The notes under the pieces were generated by a model. It did not search any database, had not been told where the DNA came from, and saw only the letters and a list, made by a program, of their open reading frames with translations. Below are positions 19,306-31,578 of a stretch of 64,000 nt of DNA, piece after piece. The DNA is from Eutypella sp. D-1 (Eukaryota; Ascomycota; Sordariomycetes; Xylariales; Diatrypaceae). The stretch spans positions 62,001 through 126,000 of the forward strand of contig JAJTTP010000016.1 in NCBI GenBank assembly GCA_023313575.1, written 5' to 3'. Within the stretch, counting starts at the first letter, position 1. Every line of letters begins with the position of its first letter. The position numbers and the translations under genes are program-made.

Positions 19306-20836
19306 TGTTTGCGTATTGAATGTATGTCCTTCCACGGTCGAATCGGACAGCCTTCTGGTTGGGAATAACAGATTGATACCCCCTTTTTGCCTAATAAGGA
19401 CAGAAGACGCGATAGTACGCTCTTGAAAAATTCTGCGTTATCTGTATTGGAGGGTAAGCTTTTTTTTTTCGACGGCCACAGGTAATTCGATGGTGGGAAA
19501 AGAAGACAGTGGGTGGTAATGCCTGCTGGAACATGAGAATACAGGTACATAGATGCCCTGGAGATAGGATTTCAAGGCTGTGTAAGGTACGAAGTACCTC
19601 GTATGCTGGCATAAAAGCATGAATGCGTGAAATAAGGCAAGCGGCAAGCAGGCGTAGGAAGTGCGCGGCCCACGAATTATGCATTGGGGGCTGATCGTAT
19701 CAACTGAACGGGCGGGTAGGATACCCGGAGTAAGATGGGCCACTGGGAGATATCCTTATGACAGGGGAATAGCATCATCAACACCAGCATCAGTAACTAA
19801 CGACCAGCAACCAGCCCAACCCCAGCACTCAGTAACCCAGTAACCCGCAATCCTCCAGGCCGATACTACCGTCGGCGCCGGCGCTGGAGGTAGCAGCAGC
19901 AGCAGCAGTGGTATTGACCAGTAATAGCAGCCGAAGCAGTCCAGACGTCCAGGTACCCGGAGTAGTTCGCACATAAGCTGGGCGACTAAAGCACTGGGCA
20001 CCAGAAGACTGGGGACTGAATGGAGGGCTGGTGACCGGATACCGGAGGCGTTAAACCTACATGCAGGTAAGTAACGGAGCTATCTGCTCTGTTACCCCCT
20101 AACATGAGCAGCCTGCCTACACCCTTAGATACCTCATCCGCATAGGAAGGCTTACACCTATACACGCTCGTCGGTAGACACACAGGCATCTGATCATATA
20201 CGGGCCTACCACTGGCAGCAGTAGCAGCAGCAGCAATACATGATAGCCAACATGCCAAATACGAAGGTGGGGAGAGGGGAGCGCATGGCATGGACCAAGA
20301 GCGACATAAGGCTGGGTAGACAAAGTCCTAGGTTATCACTCTATTCCGCTGATTCCAGGATCCGGGTGATATGGATTATTCTTTCGTTCAGCGGAAAGAC
20401 TGCCACCAGTTAAGGTAGTGGAAGACGGAGGCAGGCATCTAAGCATACCTGAGTAGCCAAGTAGACCTCGGGACAGGCAGGTACCTAGGAAAATAGGTAC
20501 GTAGGGAGGGAGGGGATAGATTGGTAGGCACGCCTACTAGTAAGTAACCAGATGTATGGATGGGCCGATGGAAAGATGGATATATGTGTGTGCTTGGGTG
20601 GTGCGTGTTTGAGTGTGCGTGCGTGTGCATGTGTAAGATGTATATGTAATATGTATGTGTGTCTTGCTGCTATGCCAAGCCGATGTGAAGCCCGTTTGCC
20701 GGCGCTGACTGGGCGGCTGTTCATCCAGGTGCCCATTTTGATACCTCATACGTGTTGCGGCTGCAGATGTGAAGGGTCAAAATGCATTTGGGGTGAGATG
20801 TGGGTACAGCAAGCATCTCTAAGTCGTCTGTCTCTG

Positions 20837-20880
20837 GCATAAAGGTCTCTCTCTCTTCCTCTTTCTCTCTCTCTCTCCGT
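20837..20880. repeat. CT-rich microsatellite
   Basis: Runs of CT with few interruptions (TCTCTCTCTTCCTC...CTCTCTCTCTC). No coding content. Confidence 0.8.
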
Positions 20881-20978
20881 GTCTTTCTGTTTCTCTCCTC
20901 TCTGGCTCATCTCATACATGCAAACGCGATGTGTATGTGTAGATGTGTAGTAGTAATAGTTGTAGTAATGTAGTGCAA

Positions 20979-21083
20979 TGCTATGCCGCCATGCCACCAT
21001 GCCGCCATTCCACGCCATGCCACACGCCATGCCCTGCCCTGCCATGCCATGCCATGCTATGCCATGCCATGCTATGCCATGCA
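20979..21083. repeat. GCCAT pentanucleotide array
   Basis: About 100 nt built from imperfect copies of GCCAT / GCTAT / GCCCT, with the purest part at 21041-21083. Overlapping frames read His-Gly-Met-Ala type repeats and are repeat artefacts, not genes. Confidence 0.85.
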
Positions 21084-23059
21084 ATGTGATGTGAAATAAC
21101 GGAATGAAACTGTGATGAATGGAATGCGCGGTATGCGCGTACGTACCTGGGCTTGGTAAAATCTGGTAGAGTTTGATCGATTGAGATGTTCTTAAGGCTT
21201 CTCCGTGATAGAATGGAGGGATTGACGGAGGGCGATGAACCAACCACCTGGGCAGGAAGAGAAGAGTAACGACAGTAATAGAATACGAAATACGAAGTAC
21301 GTACGTCGGCGTCGACGGCGGCCAGTACGCAACAGCTCGTCGGTCTGTCGGTACGGTACAGTTTTAATAAAAAAAATGGGATGGATGATAGGCGAAAGTA
21401 GGTGGTAGTAGGCAAAAGGTGTGGTGGTATGGATGAAATTGGTAAGGGACGGTAAGGGACTGCCCAATTCTCAATTGTACCCCAATCAGACAATCAGACA
21501 GGTAGACGCGACGCAACGCAACGCAACCTAACTACTTCGTACCCAGCCCTAGTCTACCTAAGTACCTAGGTAGCTTAGCTGGTGGTATAATTAGCCTAGC
21601 CTACTTGGGTAACCCCGATCTTCCTACTCTAGGTACTTGGGTACCTCAAAATCGACACCACCTGGCACCTGCTATGTACATAATCCCCAGAAGGAATGCA
21701 TGTATGTAGGTACCAGTAGTAGGAAATCGATATTCGTAATTAGTACCGATACCAAATCGGGAGGCGGCTCGGGCCCAGACCAGATGGAATCGACCACTAA
21801 AGCAAGTAGATAGAGATATGATCGACACGGCGTAACAGCGATGAACTTACTACATAATACTACGCCCGAAGGAGGCTTCAAGATGCCCGAATACGAGATT
21901 AGAAGAACAGATAACTGATAAATGATTATCGATAACCGGTTGGCAGTGAGACTTACCCGGGTATTTGAATAACGCCGAAGTACGTACCTATATCTCTTAG
22001 CGGCTGCCGACAGTTGCCTGCGGGTGTCAAGCTCAGGTTAGCTTCGGACTGCTCGGGTTTGTGGTGAAAGCAATCCATTTATGAATTTTTAGATTTGGTG
22101 CAATGGACTGCCAAACTGCCAATTACCTACATGTACCTGGGCACTCTAGGTACCGACTTAGATGTAGACAGATTGCTACATGGTGGATGAATCGGATTGG
22201 ACACACGGATAAGACACACGGGTACCTAGCAGAAATGTCGGACAAGCAGAAATATATCCCTGATACCTGTCTCCTACTACAAGTAAAGCCGGGCATGCAT
22301 AGGTAGTCTAAGCCAATAATGGCAAAGGAAAGGATGTACAGGGGGTTTCGGGAGCAGATTACTAAGTACGGGCAAAAAAAAAAGAAGTCAACTGACAGTT
22401 TTGATTGGTCAAAGTAAAAATCCGCTAGTGAGACTTGTACCACCTTTATCGATCTATAAATGGCCCTATAAATGATCCTTAAAATGATGCCGTCCGAGCA
22501 GCCGAGTTAGGTATCAGGTTATCTGGTTGTTCCTGACGAGCAAGACGAGCTGGTTGTGCTAGTTGGCCAATCCTTCCTCTTGGAGGTTTCCGCTATATGC
22601 ATGTATTACCTCCGTGGATAACACTTGCATTCCACTACACCTAATCGAGTACTTATTAAGTAAGTCTGAGTACCTTCCTGGCTATGTACGTGCCTTAGTG
22701 AGTGTCCTAGTGTGCGTATAATACTGCCTGAGAATACCAGGGGTTAGAGTTTAAGGGGTTGGTGAAGAGTTATTTGATCAAGCCTCATCTAGGACTCTGA
22801 CTGAGTTTGCAATATGAAAGTTGATAAAGTTTATGAGATTAATACCTGTACCCCTTAGCTAGCTCCGGAGTGTCATCGGGCTGACGGGTACATCGCCTTG
22901 ATATTGTACAGGCTTGGCATCCCAGTGAAAGGCTATCGGGTGCTAAGTTTGGGACACTAAGATGCCATGATGATACCCTCCTGCGTCCCCCAATATTTTG
23001 GAATAAATCCTTAAGACAACCCCTTATTCTGCCGTGTCCCCCAAGCCGACGTGCGGGGG

Positions 23060-23060
<1 letters not shown>

Positions 23061-23097
<37 letters not shown>
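23061..23097. repeat. 37-nt poly(G) tract
   Basis: Thirty-seven consecutive G, preceded by GCGGGGGC. Homopolymers this long are rare in fungal DNA and hard to sequence, so the exact length is doubtful. A frame on the minus strand reading poly-Pro through it is an artefact. Confidence 0.9.
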
Positions 23098-23099
<2 letters not shown>

Positions 23100-26000
23100 T
23101 TGCCAGCGGTGTCCTGCCTCGCCGGCTCTACTGAAGACGGTTTCCACGGCCTATCAATGAGAGTCAATGACAGTCGACGGTAGTGGGGGAAGGGTGGTGT
23201 ATATCTATAAGATACGCTACGTTCTGGGGGCCGGGGACTAATGCTGTAGAACTCTGAACCTGTACTATATAAACAGTGCCTACATTTGTCTACACCTGTG
23301 CCTGAGTTCTACCCACGTTCACAAGTCGACCTTATCGCAAGCCGCCATGGGGTGCCGGAGCCCTGGAAAGTGGACATGCCCCTGGAGTTTGCGAGTCACT
23401 GTCAAGCCTTGTGGGTTTGCCATCCATCACCAAGTCTGGCCCACTTCCTAGGAGCAAAACATGATGACGGCATATGCTAGAGAAGGGCATGCGGAGAAGG
23501 CAGAGCTACGAAGGAGGGGGCTTGTATGAAACACGGGAGAAATCTGACGCAACGCATGATAGCTGATGGTGGATGCGCCTCATAGTTATACCAGGCCACC
23601 TATCATGAACAGGCAAACAGGGTGGGTGGGAAGGAAGATATCAAAGTAGCATTAAAGTGGTGGCATCCATGGATATTCTCGAAGCCAAGGGGTCAAGTAT
23701 GTAGTACCTGCGAGGCGAAATGGAAAGCCACTCCTATATTACTACCGCAGCGGACGGACAAGACAGTTCGAAGACGCAGCGCTCGTCTGAGCTGCTCGGA
23801 AATTGATAGGTGGCCTCGCTTCATCTTCAAATGACCCCGAGTGCATGCTAGGCAACCATTTACTGCGCCCAAGACGCGGGTGTGCTCATGATCACTACCC
23901 ATGGCTTCTCAATGGGTGATCCGCGACCTACTCTAGCTTGCCGACAAAGACTATACTACATATTCGCAGGAGGGGTTTCCTAGGTACTTTGGAGTTCGGT
24001 ACCTGGCATATGGGGCTTCTCCTCTACACGTCTCTGGGCCAGTAGCTGCCCTGCTGAGATAAACGTCGCTGTGGCTGCCGCCCGAGGGGAAGCCGGGTGC
24101 ATTTGGTCAGATCTTACAAATGAATGCGGAAGTACCACCTATTAGATGCGGTGTAAACTTAACATACCTAAGTAGGTCCCTATGCATCACGTCACTAGTT
24201 GGGCCCTGCACTATAACCTTTCTTCCATAGCCGGATATCTTTAAACATCTCCAGCTCTCTAGTGTACCTTTGATATTAAGTAGGCAGAAACATGTCTTGG
24301 GAATAAACGTTCCTGTAAAGATGGGAGATCGATTGTCTCCAATGAGTCACATGCGAGCTCCCCGACAACAGAGATGTACGTAAAGAAAATGTAGTCATCA
24401 TCGCGGAGACCACGATTAATATGATGTGCTGAGGATACTCTTACGCACACTTCGCATAGCAAGTCAGCCAGCCGAGTGGCCATATGGAAAAGGCTAAGAG
24501 GGACAAATACATATAGGAGGGCTAGGGTATTGGCGTTGCCACGCTTCGATCCGATCTTATAGGTACCTACGGTATCAGCACCGTTGGCATCGGTAATAGT
24601 TGTCTACCTAGAGAACCAGGGCCCTAGCCGCCAGGGGTCAATCCATGAAGCATCAACTTACCTCAACCTGCGCAGCCGTAGGCTAATGCCCATAGTGCCT
24701 TGCATCTACGTATCGCCGTACGGGCCGAAGTAGGCATCGGTGTTCCTCCATTGGGATACGAACGCAGCCTTATGGACAACTGGTGCAGGGCGATCACGAT
24801 TCGAAACTGGAACCGCCCATGCACGTTTTTGAGGGGGGGATGGGGGGATCCAGTATAAGTTACCTGGTTGCCTGGGTCGTTAAGAGAGCTTACATGGGGT
24901 GATGGGCTTCTGGCCTTGCGCTTAATGGAAGCGGGTGGAACGTGGTCGTCTCCCCTGGTCCCACGACCTGAGACTAGAATTGCTGGTAACCGGTAGTAAT
25001 AGTCAGCATACATGTGCCGTCTCTCCCTGATGGCTTGATGATGCCGTTTTTTTTTTGACCCCTCGATTATGAGTACTCCCTGCGGCCTCGGCGGACCGGG
25101 AAAGGGTTGTCTATACTATGTTAGATAGCCAAGATCTCGAGTGCTCGGTTCCGATGTGGACACATGGAATTTATACCCCGTACCTGCGGACGACGTCCGA
25201 TGGCCTACTTGCATGTAGCTAGATAAAATTACTAGTAGATTTTCATAGTGTCTTGATATCAGGTGCCGCCAACGGTTTAGTGTCAATTATGGAATGACTG
25301 TCTACCCTCGATGTATTCTCATTATCTAAAGCCATGTGGTGCGGTAACACAGTAACAATCCTAGCCACCAGCTGCAAGGATGCTTAGCAATGGGTAAAGG
25401 TTCCACCAGCCGTAGGATATGTAGTAGGTATAGGCTAGGTTTAAAACGCTCCTTGCCGTTCGTATGCCATGTCCACTGCTCAATCACTGGCCACTAAGAC
25501 CGCTTCGGATCTTGTGTCTGCCTAGACTGCCACCCATATCATATATAAGTTCTTTTATAGGGTCTCATGGTATAGAGTAGGCTATCCACACTCATGGAAT
25601 AGTACAGCAGGGGATTGGATGTTCCCTCTCCGAGTCAGTGATGCTGGGGCAGGAGAACCTTGTCCGTCCTGGTCAGACACACCGCTTCTAGTGACCGATG
25701 CTATTTGAATGTATCGGACTTCCCCCTCAAACTCGGTTCGATGAGTGAGCGCCTGAGTAGGCGCTGTCAAGATATCCCGTGTGCCTCTTCTACATTCTCC
25801 TTATCATAGGGGTAAGGGGAAGGCGGGCGGGGAGGGTTCATATTACAGAGGTTATGCCACGGAATGAGAACCCCAGGCCTTCTCAATCCTTAGTAGGAGG
25901 TTAGATCTGGTGATTTCCTAACTAGAGTTAGACATAGGGCCTTTTTCGGGATTCGACCTATCGACGGAGAGTAAGAATGCGCGTGGCAGCCAGTTCTGCC

Positions 26001-27877
26001 TACCCAATAACCGGAAACTCATCTACATAAGAAAAAACCTTTCCACGCTACTCTCACCAGTTCCATTTACCGACCCCACAAAGGGGCGCCATGTTACACT
26101 GCACACAAGCCGAAGCGCCGATAGATAGGCCCCTCTGCTGCTTGGTCTTACTGTCGTCCAACAGCCTGCTTCTTACATGCTTGTCAGGACGGTTCTCGCA
26201 GGCTTGCAGGGAAACAGAAAAAAGCAGGGCGTCATCGTCCTGTCCTGGGTCAGGGCGAGACCCTAAGAACGAACACACGAGTAATGCGAAAATAGGACCG
26301 GCGGTCGACAGAGTGCTGATATATACATAGTAATATGCAGGCTAGGAAATCCGCGCCTTTGGCCGAGGAACACGAGACGCATATGTGGCTTGCTGAACAA
26401 AATTTTGCATTTGCTTACCAAGACGCCCTGCGTGGAGAGTGTTGTACACGACTACCCTCTCACGACCAATCCTATACATGAACACAGGGGCAAATTCTCC
26501 GGGACAGATTCCCTGGCGGTTAACAATCAAGCCGGGGCAGGACGATGACAAAGATATATCGCGGAAGTAGGACAAACGCTGGCGCTTTATGAGACCAACC
26601 AACCACATGCGACGAGGGAACAGGCCCAATGAGATAAGAGCCTGCACTCGGATTGCCGCAGGGCAGCGGGAAGGCCTCATGGAAGTTGGTTGCTTCAGTG
26701 CGGGTTTTCTCCATCCTTGGTTTCAGCTTGCTAGGAATCAAATTAACTATTTCTGCCCCCAACTGTCCAACTGAAGCAGCAGGCAGAGCAACAGGCAGAG
26801 CAGACAGAGCAGCCGCAATGTGCCTGTCTCTCGTGTCACTTGACCAGGGACCCCTTGACCATCCACTATGTAGGCCTCTGTCCTCCTCCCCCCTTTCTAC
26901 CCCTCCTCAACTGCCCACATCTCTTGCTAGCTGCTGTAAGTCCCCAGTTTGCCAGTCTCTTAATTTCCCTTACTTTTCATCTCTCATGGCTCACATTCAG
27001 ACCCGCATTGCTAGAACAGAGGTATTGCTTAGACCGGCAATGGTGATTTTGATAGGTTAAATATGAGTACTCGCGGATGTTCATCCCAAGAGTTGACGTA
27101 GCAGTGCCAAGCTCATGGTTAGCTTACCGATGATCCATTCCCAGGGCATTCCGCGCATTCCACGACCGGGCGGATCGTGAAAGTTCCCATCCGACACGGG
27201 AGCTAACCTAGCCTAGCAAGTTCCTCCGAGGGTGGATCGTAGGTATTGCGGTTGCGCGGGTAGACCATCAAATCGGCAAGCCAGACGATATGTATCACTC
27301 GTTGGTTAGCAACATCTGAGTGTATGGGGGTTCTTTAGTAGGTATTTGGTGTAGGTATTTGGTATTGTCCAATACCCCTAGGTAGAGACTGCCTAGCCTA
27401 GGAGGTAGGCTAGGTACTAGGTAGGTATTATACATAAGTACTTATGTACGAAGTCCTTATAGTTTTGCATAAATAAATTGGGTCAACTTAATCCACGTCG
27501 TGGAGCTCGGGTAGACCTAAGAAAGTCCCAAATTCCCCACAATGCAGTATAAAGAGCATATGCATGTAAAGGGTGATAACTCTCAGGTACTTCCAAGGTT
27601 GCCTAAGAGCAGTGTACAGCAACTCCTACAGCACCTGCAGTAACTAGTAACTGAGGTACCTAGCGCCCCGAGACGGTGCAGGTGGAGATCAAGGGCCCGA
27701 AGCCCGAAGCTAAGGTTCGCAGCTAAGATTCGCTCACTCAAACCAAAAACCTCACGTAACCGGCCGCCGATCAAACTCAGCCTCGTGCCTGCCCTCCTCC
27801 GTCTTCACATTGCCTACTTCTAGTATCCAAGGCAGAGGTATATCTTGATAGAAACCCACCCATTGAAGGAAATTCAC

Positions 27878-27920
27878 ACCAAACCAAACCAAACCAGGCC
27901 AAGCCAAGCCAAGCCAAGCC
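27878..27920 (+). repeat. AACCA/AGCCA pentamer repeat in COQ9 leader
   Basis: Four ACCAA-type units followed by four AAGCC units, ending three bases before the COQ9 start codon, so it is probably in the 5' UTR of that mRNA. Confidence 0.8.
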
Positions 27921-27923
27921 ACT

Positions 27924-29235
27924 ATGGCTCCTTCACGGGCATTTGTCGCGAGAATATCTCCGCTATGCCGGTTTCCTAGGAAATCACTTCTATCACAATC
28001 ACAACTACTGACGAGAATCTCCAAGGCGGCGCCGCCCCGTCTCTATCACTCATACGATCACCCACCGCCGCCGGGCGACTTCAACCAGACGGAGAAAGCC
28101 ATTCTTTCTGCCGCATACGCCCACGTCCCCGATCACGGCTTTACGCAGCACGCCCTCACCTTGGGCGCCAGGGACGCCGGCTACCTCGACATCAGCACCA
28201 ACCTGCTTCCTGAAGGTCCTTTTAGCCTCATCCGCTATCACCTCGTGACACAGCGGGAGGCCCTCGCTCCCAGGAGCAAGGAGATATTCTCTAGTTCGCA
28301 GCAGGCAGAGGCCGCACCATCGGCGGGACAGTGGAATGTCAGCGACAAGGTTGAGAGGTTAACCTGGGAGAGGTTATTAGGGAACCGGGATGTGAATCAT
28401 CGTTGGCAAGAGGTAGGTCATGTTATGTCTGATTCTGATCCTTTACCTAATCCCTTTACTTCCCTTCATAAGCAAGTCCCGCTCCTCTGCCTCTTCCTCC
28501 CCTTTCTTCCTCTCCGCCCCGCCCCTAGTCAAGAAAGGCACAATTAGCGAACGCCACGCATTCTTATGTCGAGTAGCAGGCAGTGGTTGGGTGGTTGCGC
28601 GCTCTACCTCCTCTACATCAACCCCCCTTCACCCCCCTCCATCATCCCGCGCATTCCCACATATGTAGTACATGCACACCCACAAACGCACGCATCCCAC
28701 GCCCACAACTACCTCACTGCTGCCATGACTACCGATTGGCTCGAAGGGACTGCCGTCCTCGTCAACCCGACCTAGACGGCCAGCCCGTGGCACTTGCACA
28801 CCTTCCCTCCCATCCTATCACGTCTCCCTGCTAGCCTACCCCATCCCACATCCGCTCTCCTTGGTCGCTCGCTCGCTCACCGGTCTGAAACCCCCACGAC
28901 AGGCCCTAGCCGTCATGGCGCAGCCGTCCCTCGTGCCGGCATCTCTGCGCGAGCTGGCGCTTCTGGCAGACGAGATCTGGCACTTGGCGGGCGACGTCGC
29001 GGTCGACCCGTCCTGGTATACGAAGCGCGGCGCCCTGTCGGCCGTGTACGTATCATCCGAGCTCTTTATGACTAACGACCGGTCCCCCGGCTACGGCGAA
29101 ACGCGCGACTTCCTGCGCCGCCGCCTCGACGAGACTAGCAGCGCCGGCTCCGCCCTCGGCGGCGTCGCCCGCTGGGTCGGCTTCACGGCCCAGGCCGGCC
29201 TCAACGTGCTGCGGAGCAAGGGGGCCAGGATCTAA
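27924..29235 (+). CDS. COQ9: Ubiquinone biosynthesis protein COQ9
   Basis: Mitochondrial matrix lipid-binding protein of the CoQ synthome; presents intermediates to the hydroxylase Coq7. Two exons, 27924-28412 and 28903-29235, give 273 residues. The N-terminus (MAPSRAFVARISPL..., Arg/Ser-rich, no acidic residues) is a typical mitochondrial presequence. Family features are the helical start EKAILSAAYAHVPDHGFTQH, LTWERL, then across the splice junction RWQE/ALAVMAQP, and DEIWHLAGD...DPSWYTKRGALSAVYVSSELFM, the conserved region near the lipid pocket, with a C-terminal amphipathic helix. The intron (28413-28902, GTAGGT...GACAG) is 490 nt, long for this genome; no extra exon is needed because the protein is continuous with the family. 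Pentamer repeats precede the ATG. Confidence 0.93.
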
Positions 29236-29333
29236 GAGAGAAAGAAAGAGAGAGAAGGCGCATTGCCTGCTGCCTCCTGCTGCCTGCTCTCTTTTACCGA
29301 ATAAGGTAGGTGAGTCCCAGCCGGGCATATGAC

Positions 29334-29354
29334 AAGTAAGCAAGCAAGCAAGCA
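29334..29354. repeat. AAGC tetranucleotide repeat
   Basis: About five consecutive AAGC units in the COQ9 downstream region; another short AAGC run occurs near 29719-29731. Confidence 0.8.
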
Positions 29355-29605
29355 GGCCGACAGGGCAAGTGGGGCAGCTGTTCGCCCGTCACACCTCCTG
29401 CAGATGCAGCAAAGGAAAGAAAAGAAAAAGAAAACTCCGCAGCGTACTTTGGGCCATACTATCCACATACATATCTATATCTATACCTGCATACATATAT
29501 GCAACACATGTATGCGCATGCGGAGCGGCGATGATGAGAACGGCATTGGAACGGACCGAAATCGAATGGTGGGAAGCGAATCGTCCCCCCTCCCTTTCTG
29601 GACTG

Positions 29606-29624
29606 ACACACACACACACACACA
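29606..29624. repeat. CA dinucleotide repeat
   Basis: Nine uninterrupted CA units followed by a purine-rich AAG stretch. Confidence 0.85.
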
Positions 29625-31578
29625 AGAAGAAAAAGGAAGAAAAGAAAAGAGAAAAGGGAAAATATGTATATACGTATCACAACAACATCATTATCATACC
29701 CCAAGCGGTTACCAATTAGCAAGCAAGCAAACCATTCCCCCTCCCTCGACTATTCCTTTTCGACCCCCCTGCCCCCCTCATATAGATGACAAATGTGACA
29801 TGTAGTATTTAGTAGCAGACAAGACAGGCCGGGGCAGGGCGAGCAAGCTTTGCAAGCATTGTTGGCCTCCCTTGCCCTTGCACCCATGAATCACGAAAGC
29901 CATAGACGTATGCAATGCACGGCAACCAATTCGGGCGAGCGAAAGCGCGGGGGGGCGTTCTTTCCCTCCGCTTTCTTTTGTTTTCCTCTTCGGCGGTACC
30001 TATATTGCCCCAGGCTTACCTGCCAGCCTGCCTGCCCCCTCCCCTCGCTCGGGACCTCGAAACCGCCAAACGCCACTCAGCATCCCATCCCACCCATCCT
30101 GCCCATCCAGCTGGTGACCGGTGTGGGGTCGGGCGTTGCCAAAAAGAAAAGAAAAAAATTCCCCAGGGCTAATCGACGATGTGATTGATGCCTGTCGTCA
30201 GCAAAGCATGTGTCGGTATATCGACTCCATGTCATATTGTGATGCCACCCGTCTGGCCCAATCCAACCGCCTCCGAGAGAGACTATGTATCTAATAGAAT
30301 TTGACACCGTCCAGCTTACGTAGGTAAGTAAGGTCATTGCTCGCTCGCTTGCTTGCTCTGGAGCACGTACTTATCTACTCTGTGTCCATCGGTTCTGTAT
30401 CTGGGTATGTGTGTATGTATGTATTTATAGATATATATGCGCGAGAAAGACAGAACATGCACGTGAGTTCATGTGTAAAGATTTCTGCACGCACGGCGAC
30501 GCATGGAGACGGGGATGGGGGGGCTTTATCCGTACCCAAGGGCTGAAGTATCCGCTATCTACTTGCACTCATATGCATACACACACGAATACGTACACAC
30601 CTGTCTAGACAACGTAGAGTTATCGGATAGTGACACTATGAAAAGCAGACCAAGACCTCCCTCTCCCCAAGTTAAAGGACATATATCAGATTGGCATATA
30701 GCTCTATTCACTCGTACATGCATACCTGGGTAGTCTGTATGTAAGAGTGCGACCCGTATAACCAGCTCCATCTACCTTGAATCGCGAGCGAGCCCTGTAT
30801 TTTGGCCCCATACCTCCGCCCTCCCAGGACCCAGTCCTTGGTTACACGAAAGCAAAGCTTCGAAGTCGGCGCCAGCCAGCGCTAAACCGAAACTCCGTTT
30901 ATTCAGTCCGCTTTATGAAATATGCCCCAGAGACACGCGCACACACCGTGACACGGATGGCGCATGTGTATGCATGTCTGGCACAATTTCGAGTATTGGG
31001 ACGGGTCCAGGTGAAGGGCAATTGAGACGGCCCGCGTAACTGTGAATCACACTTGGCGCCCATGGAAGAACTCGATCATCGTCAGGGGGGTCTGTTATAT
31101 TTCAGGAAAGAGCCAAAACACTTCGAGGGTAATAGCGCGGAATGGGTGAATAGGTGCTTGTCCATCATTAGATCAATACAAATGTATATTCACGACCATG
31201 AACGGCCGATTAGTGATGTCTACGTCTTCTGAAGCTATTTCGCCCACTGGCAGAGGGCGGATTTTGTGAGAAAAAGGAGTTCAGAATCCGATATAGATCC
31301 AGAAATGCTCTGCTTCCTCACCTGACCGTGAAGTCCGCCCCCTTTGTAACGAAGCCGTTACCACGAAGGTTTTAATTTTATATAAAAAAAGGCGTAGGAT
31401 GGATAATACTTAGATTGATCGCTGACAAGCGTAAAAGAGTGACTATAAAAGAGTGACTATCTAAGGGTTCTATCCATCGAACATATAATCCTCCTCGAGG
31501 ATGGGTTGCCAAGATATCGTTAACCCTTGGCAAGTATTTGTTTCACTTGATCATCCGTTGTGGGGATTTTGAACAATT

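Larger units (their letters stand above)
19306..27923. other. 8.6-kb stretch without recognisable genes
   Basis: No frame here matches a family I know, and candidate frames (for example 20981-21493, 22123-22443, 24663-25013, 26342-26680, all minus) are short, repeat-derived or antisense to each other. The left part (to about 21.3 kb) is full of microsatellites and probably includes the promoter of the Gbp2-like gene. The middle and right parts contain the TACCTAGGTA-type motif many times (20488, 21541-21645, 22146, 23980, 24165, 24560, 27361-27470) and a 37-nt G run. It may hold noncoding RNAs or decayed mobile elements, but I cannot support any. Confidence 0.5.
29236..31578. other. Intergenic, 2.3 kb, microsatellite-rich
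   Basis: Holds an AAGC repeat (29334-29354), a CA repeat (29606-29624), a GTAT-rich stretch (30405-30440) and a tandem pair of TAAAAGAGTGACTA units (about 31430-31460). Frames across it are repeat-driven and match nothing known. Confidence 0.5.

Noticed and set aside
20746..21493. Minus-strand frames rich in Trp-His-Gly-Met-Ala repeats
   Set aside because: Translation of the GCCAT pentamer and CT arrays; not conserved protein.
22839..23147. Proline-rich protein on the minus strand
   Set aside because: The proline run is just the translated G tract; no support for a gene on either side.
24663..25013. 116-residue minus-strand frame
   Set aside because: No recognisable domain and no splice partners; could be real but cannot be supported.
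25558..25640. tRNA-like 5' string (GGTCTCATGGTATAG)
   Set aside because: No B box or matching acceptor stem downstream.
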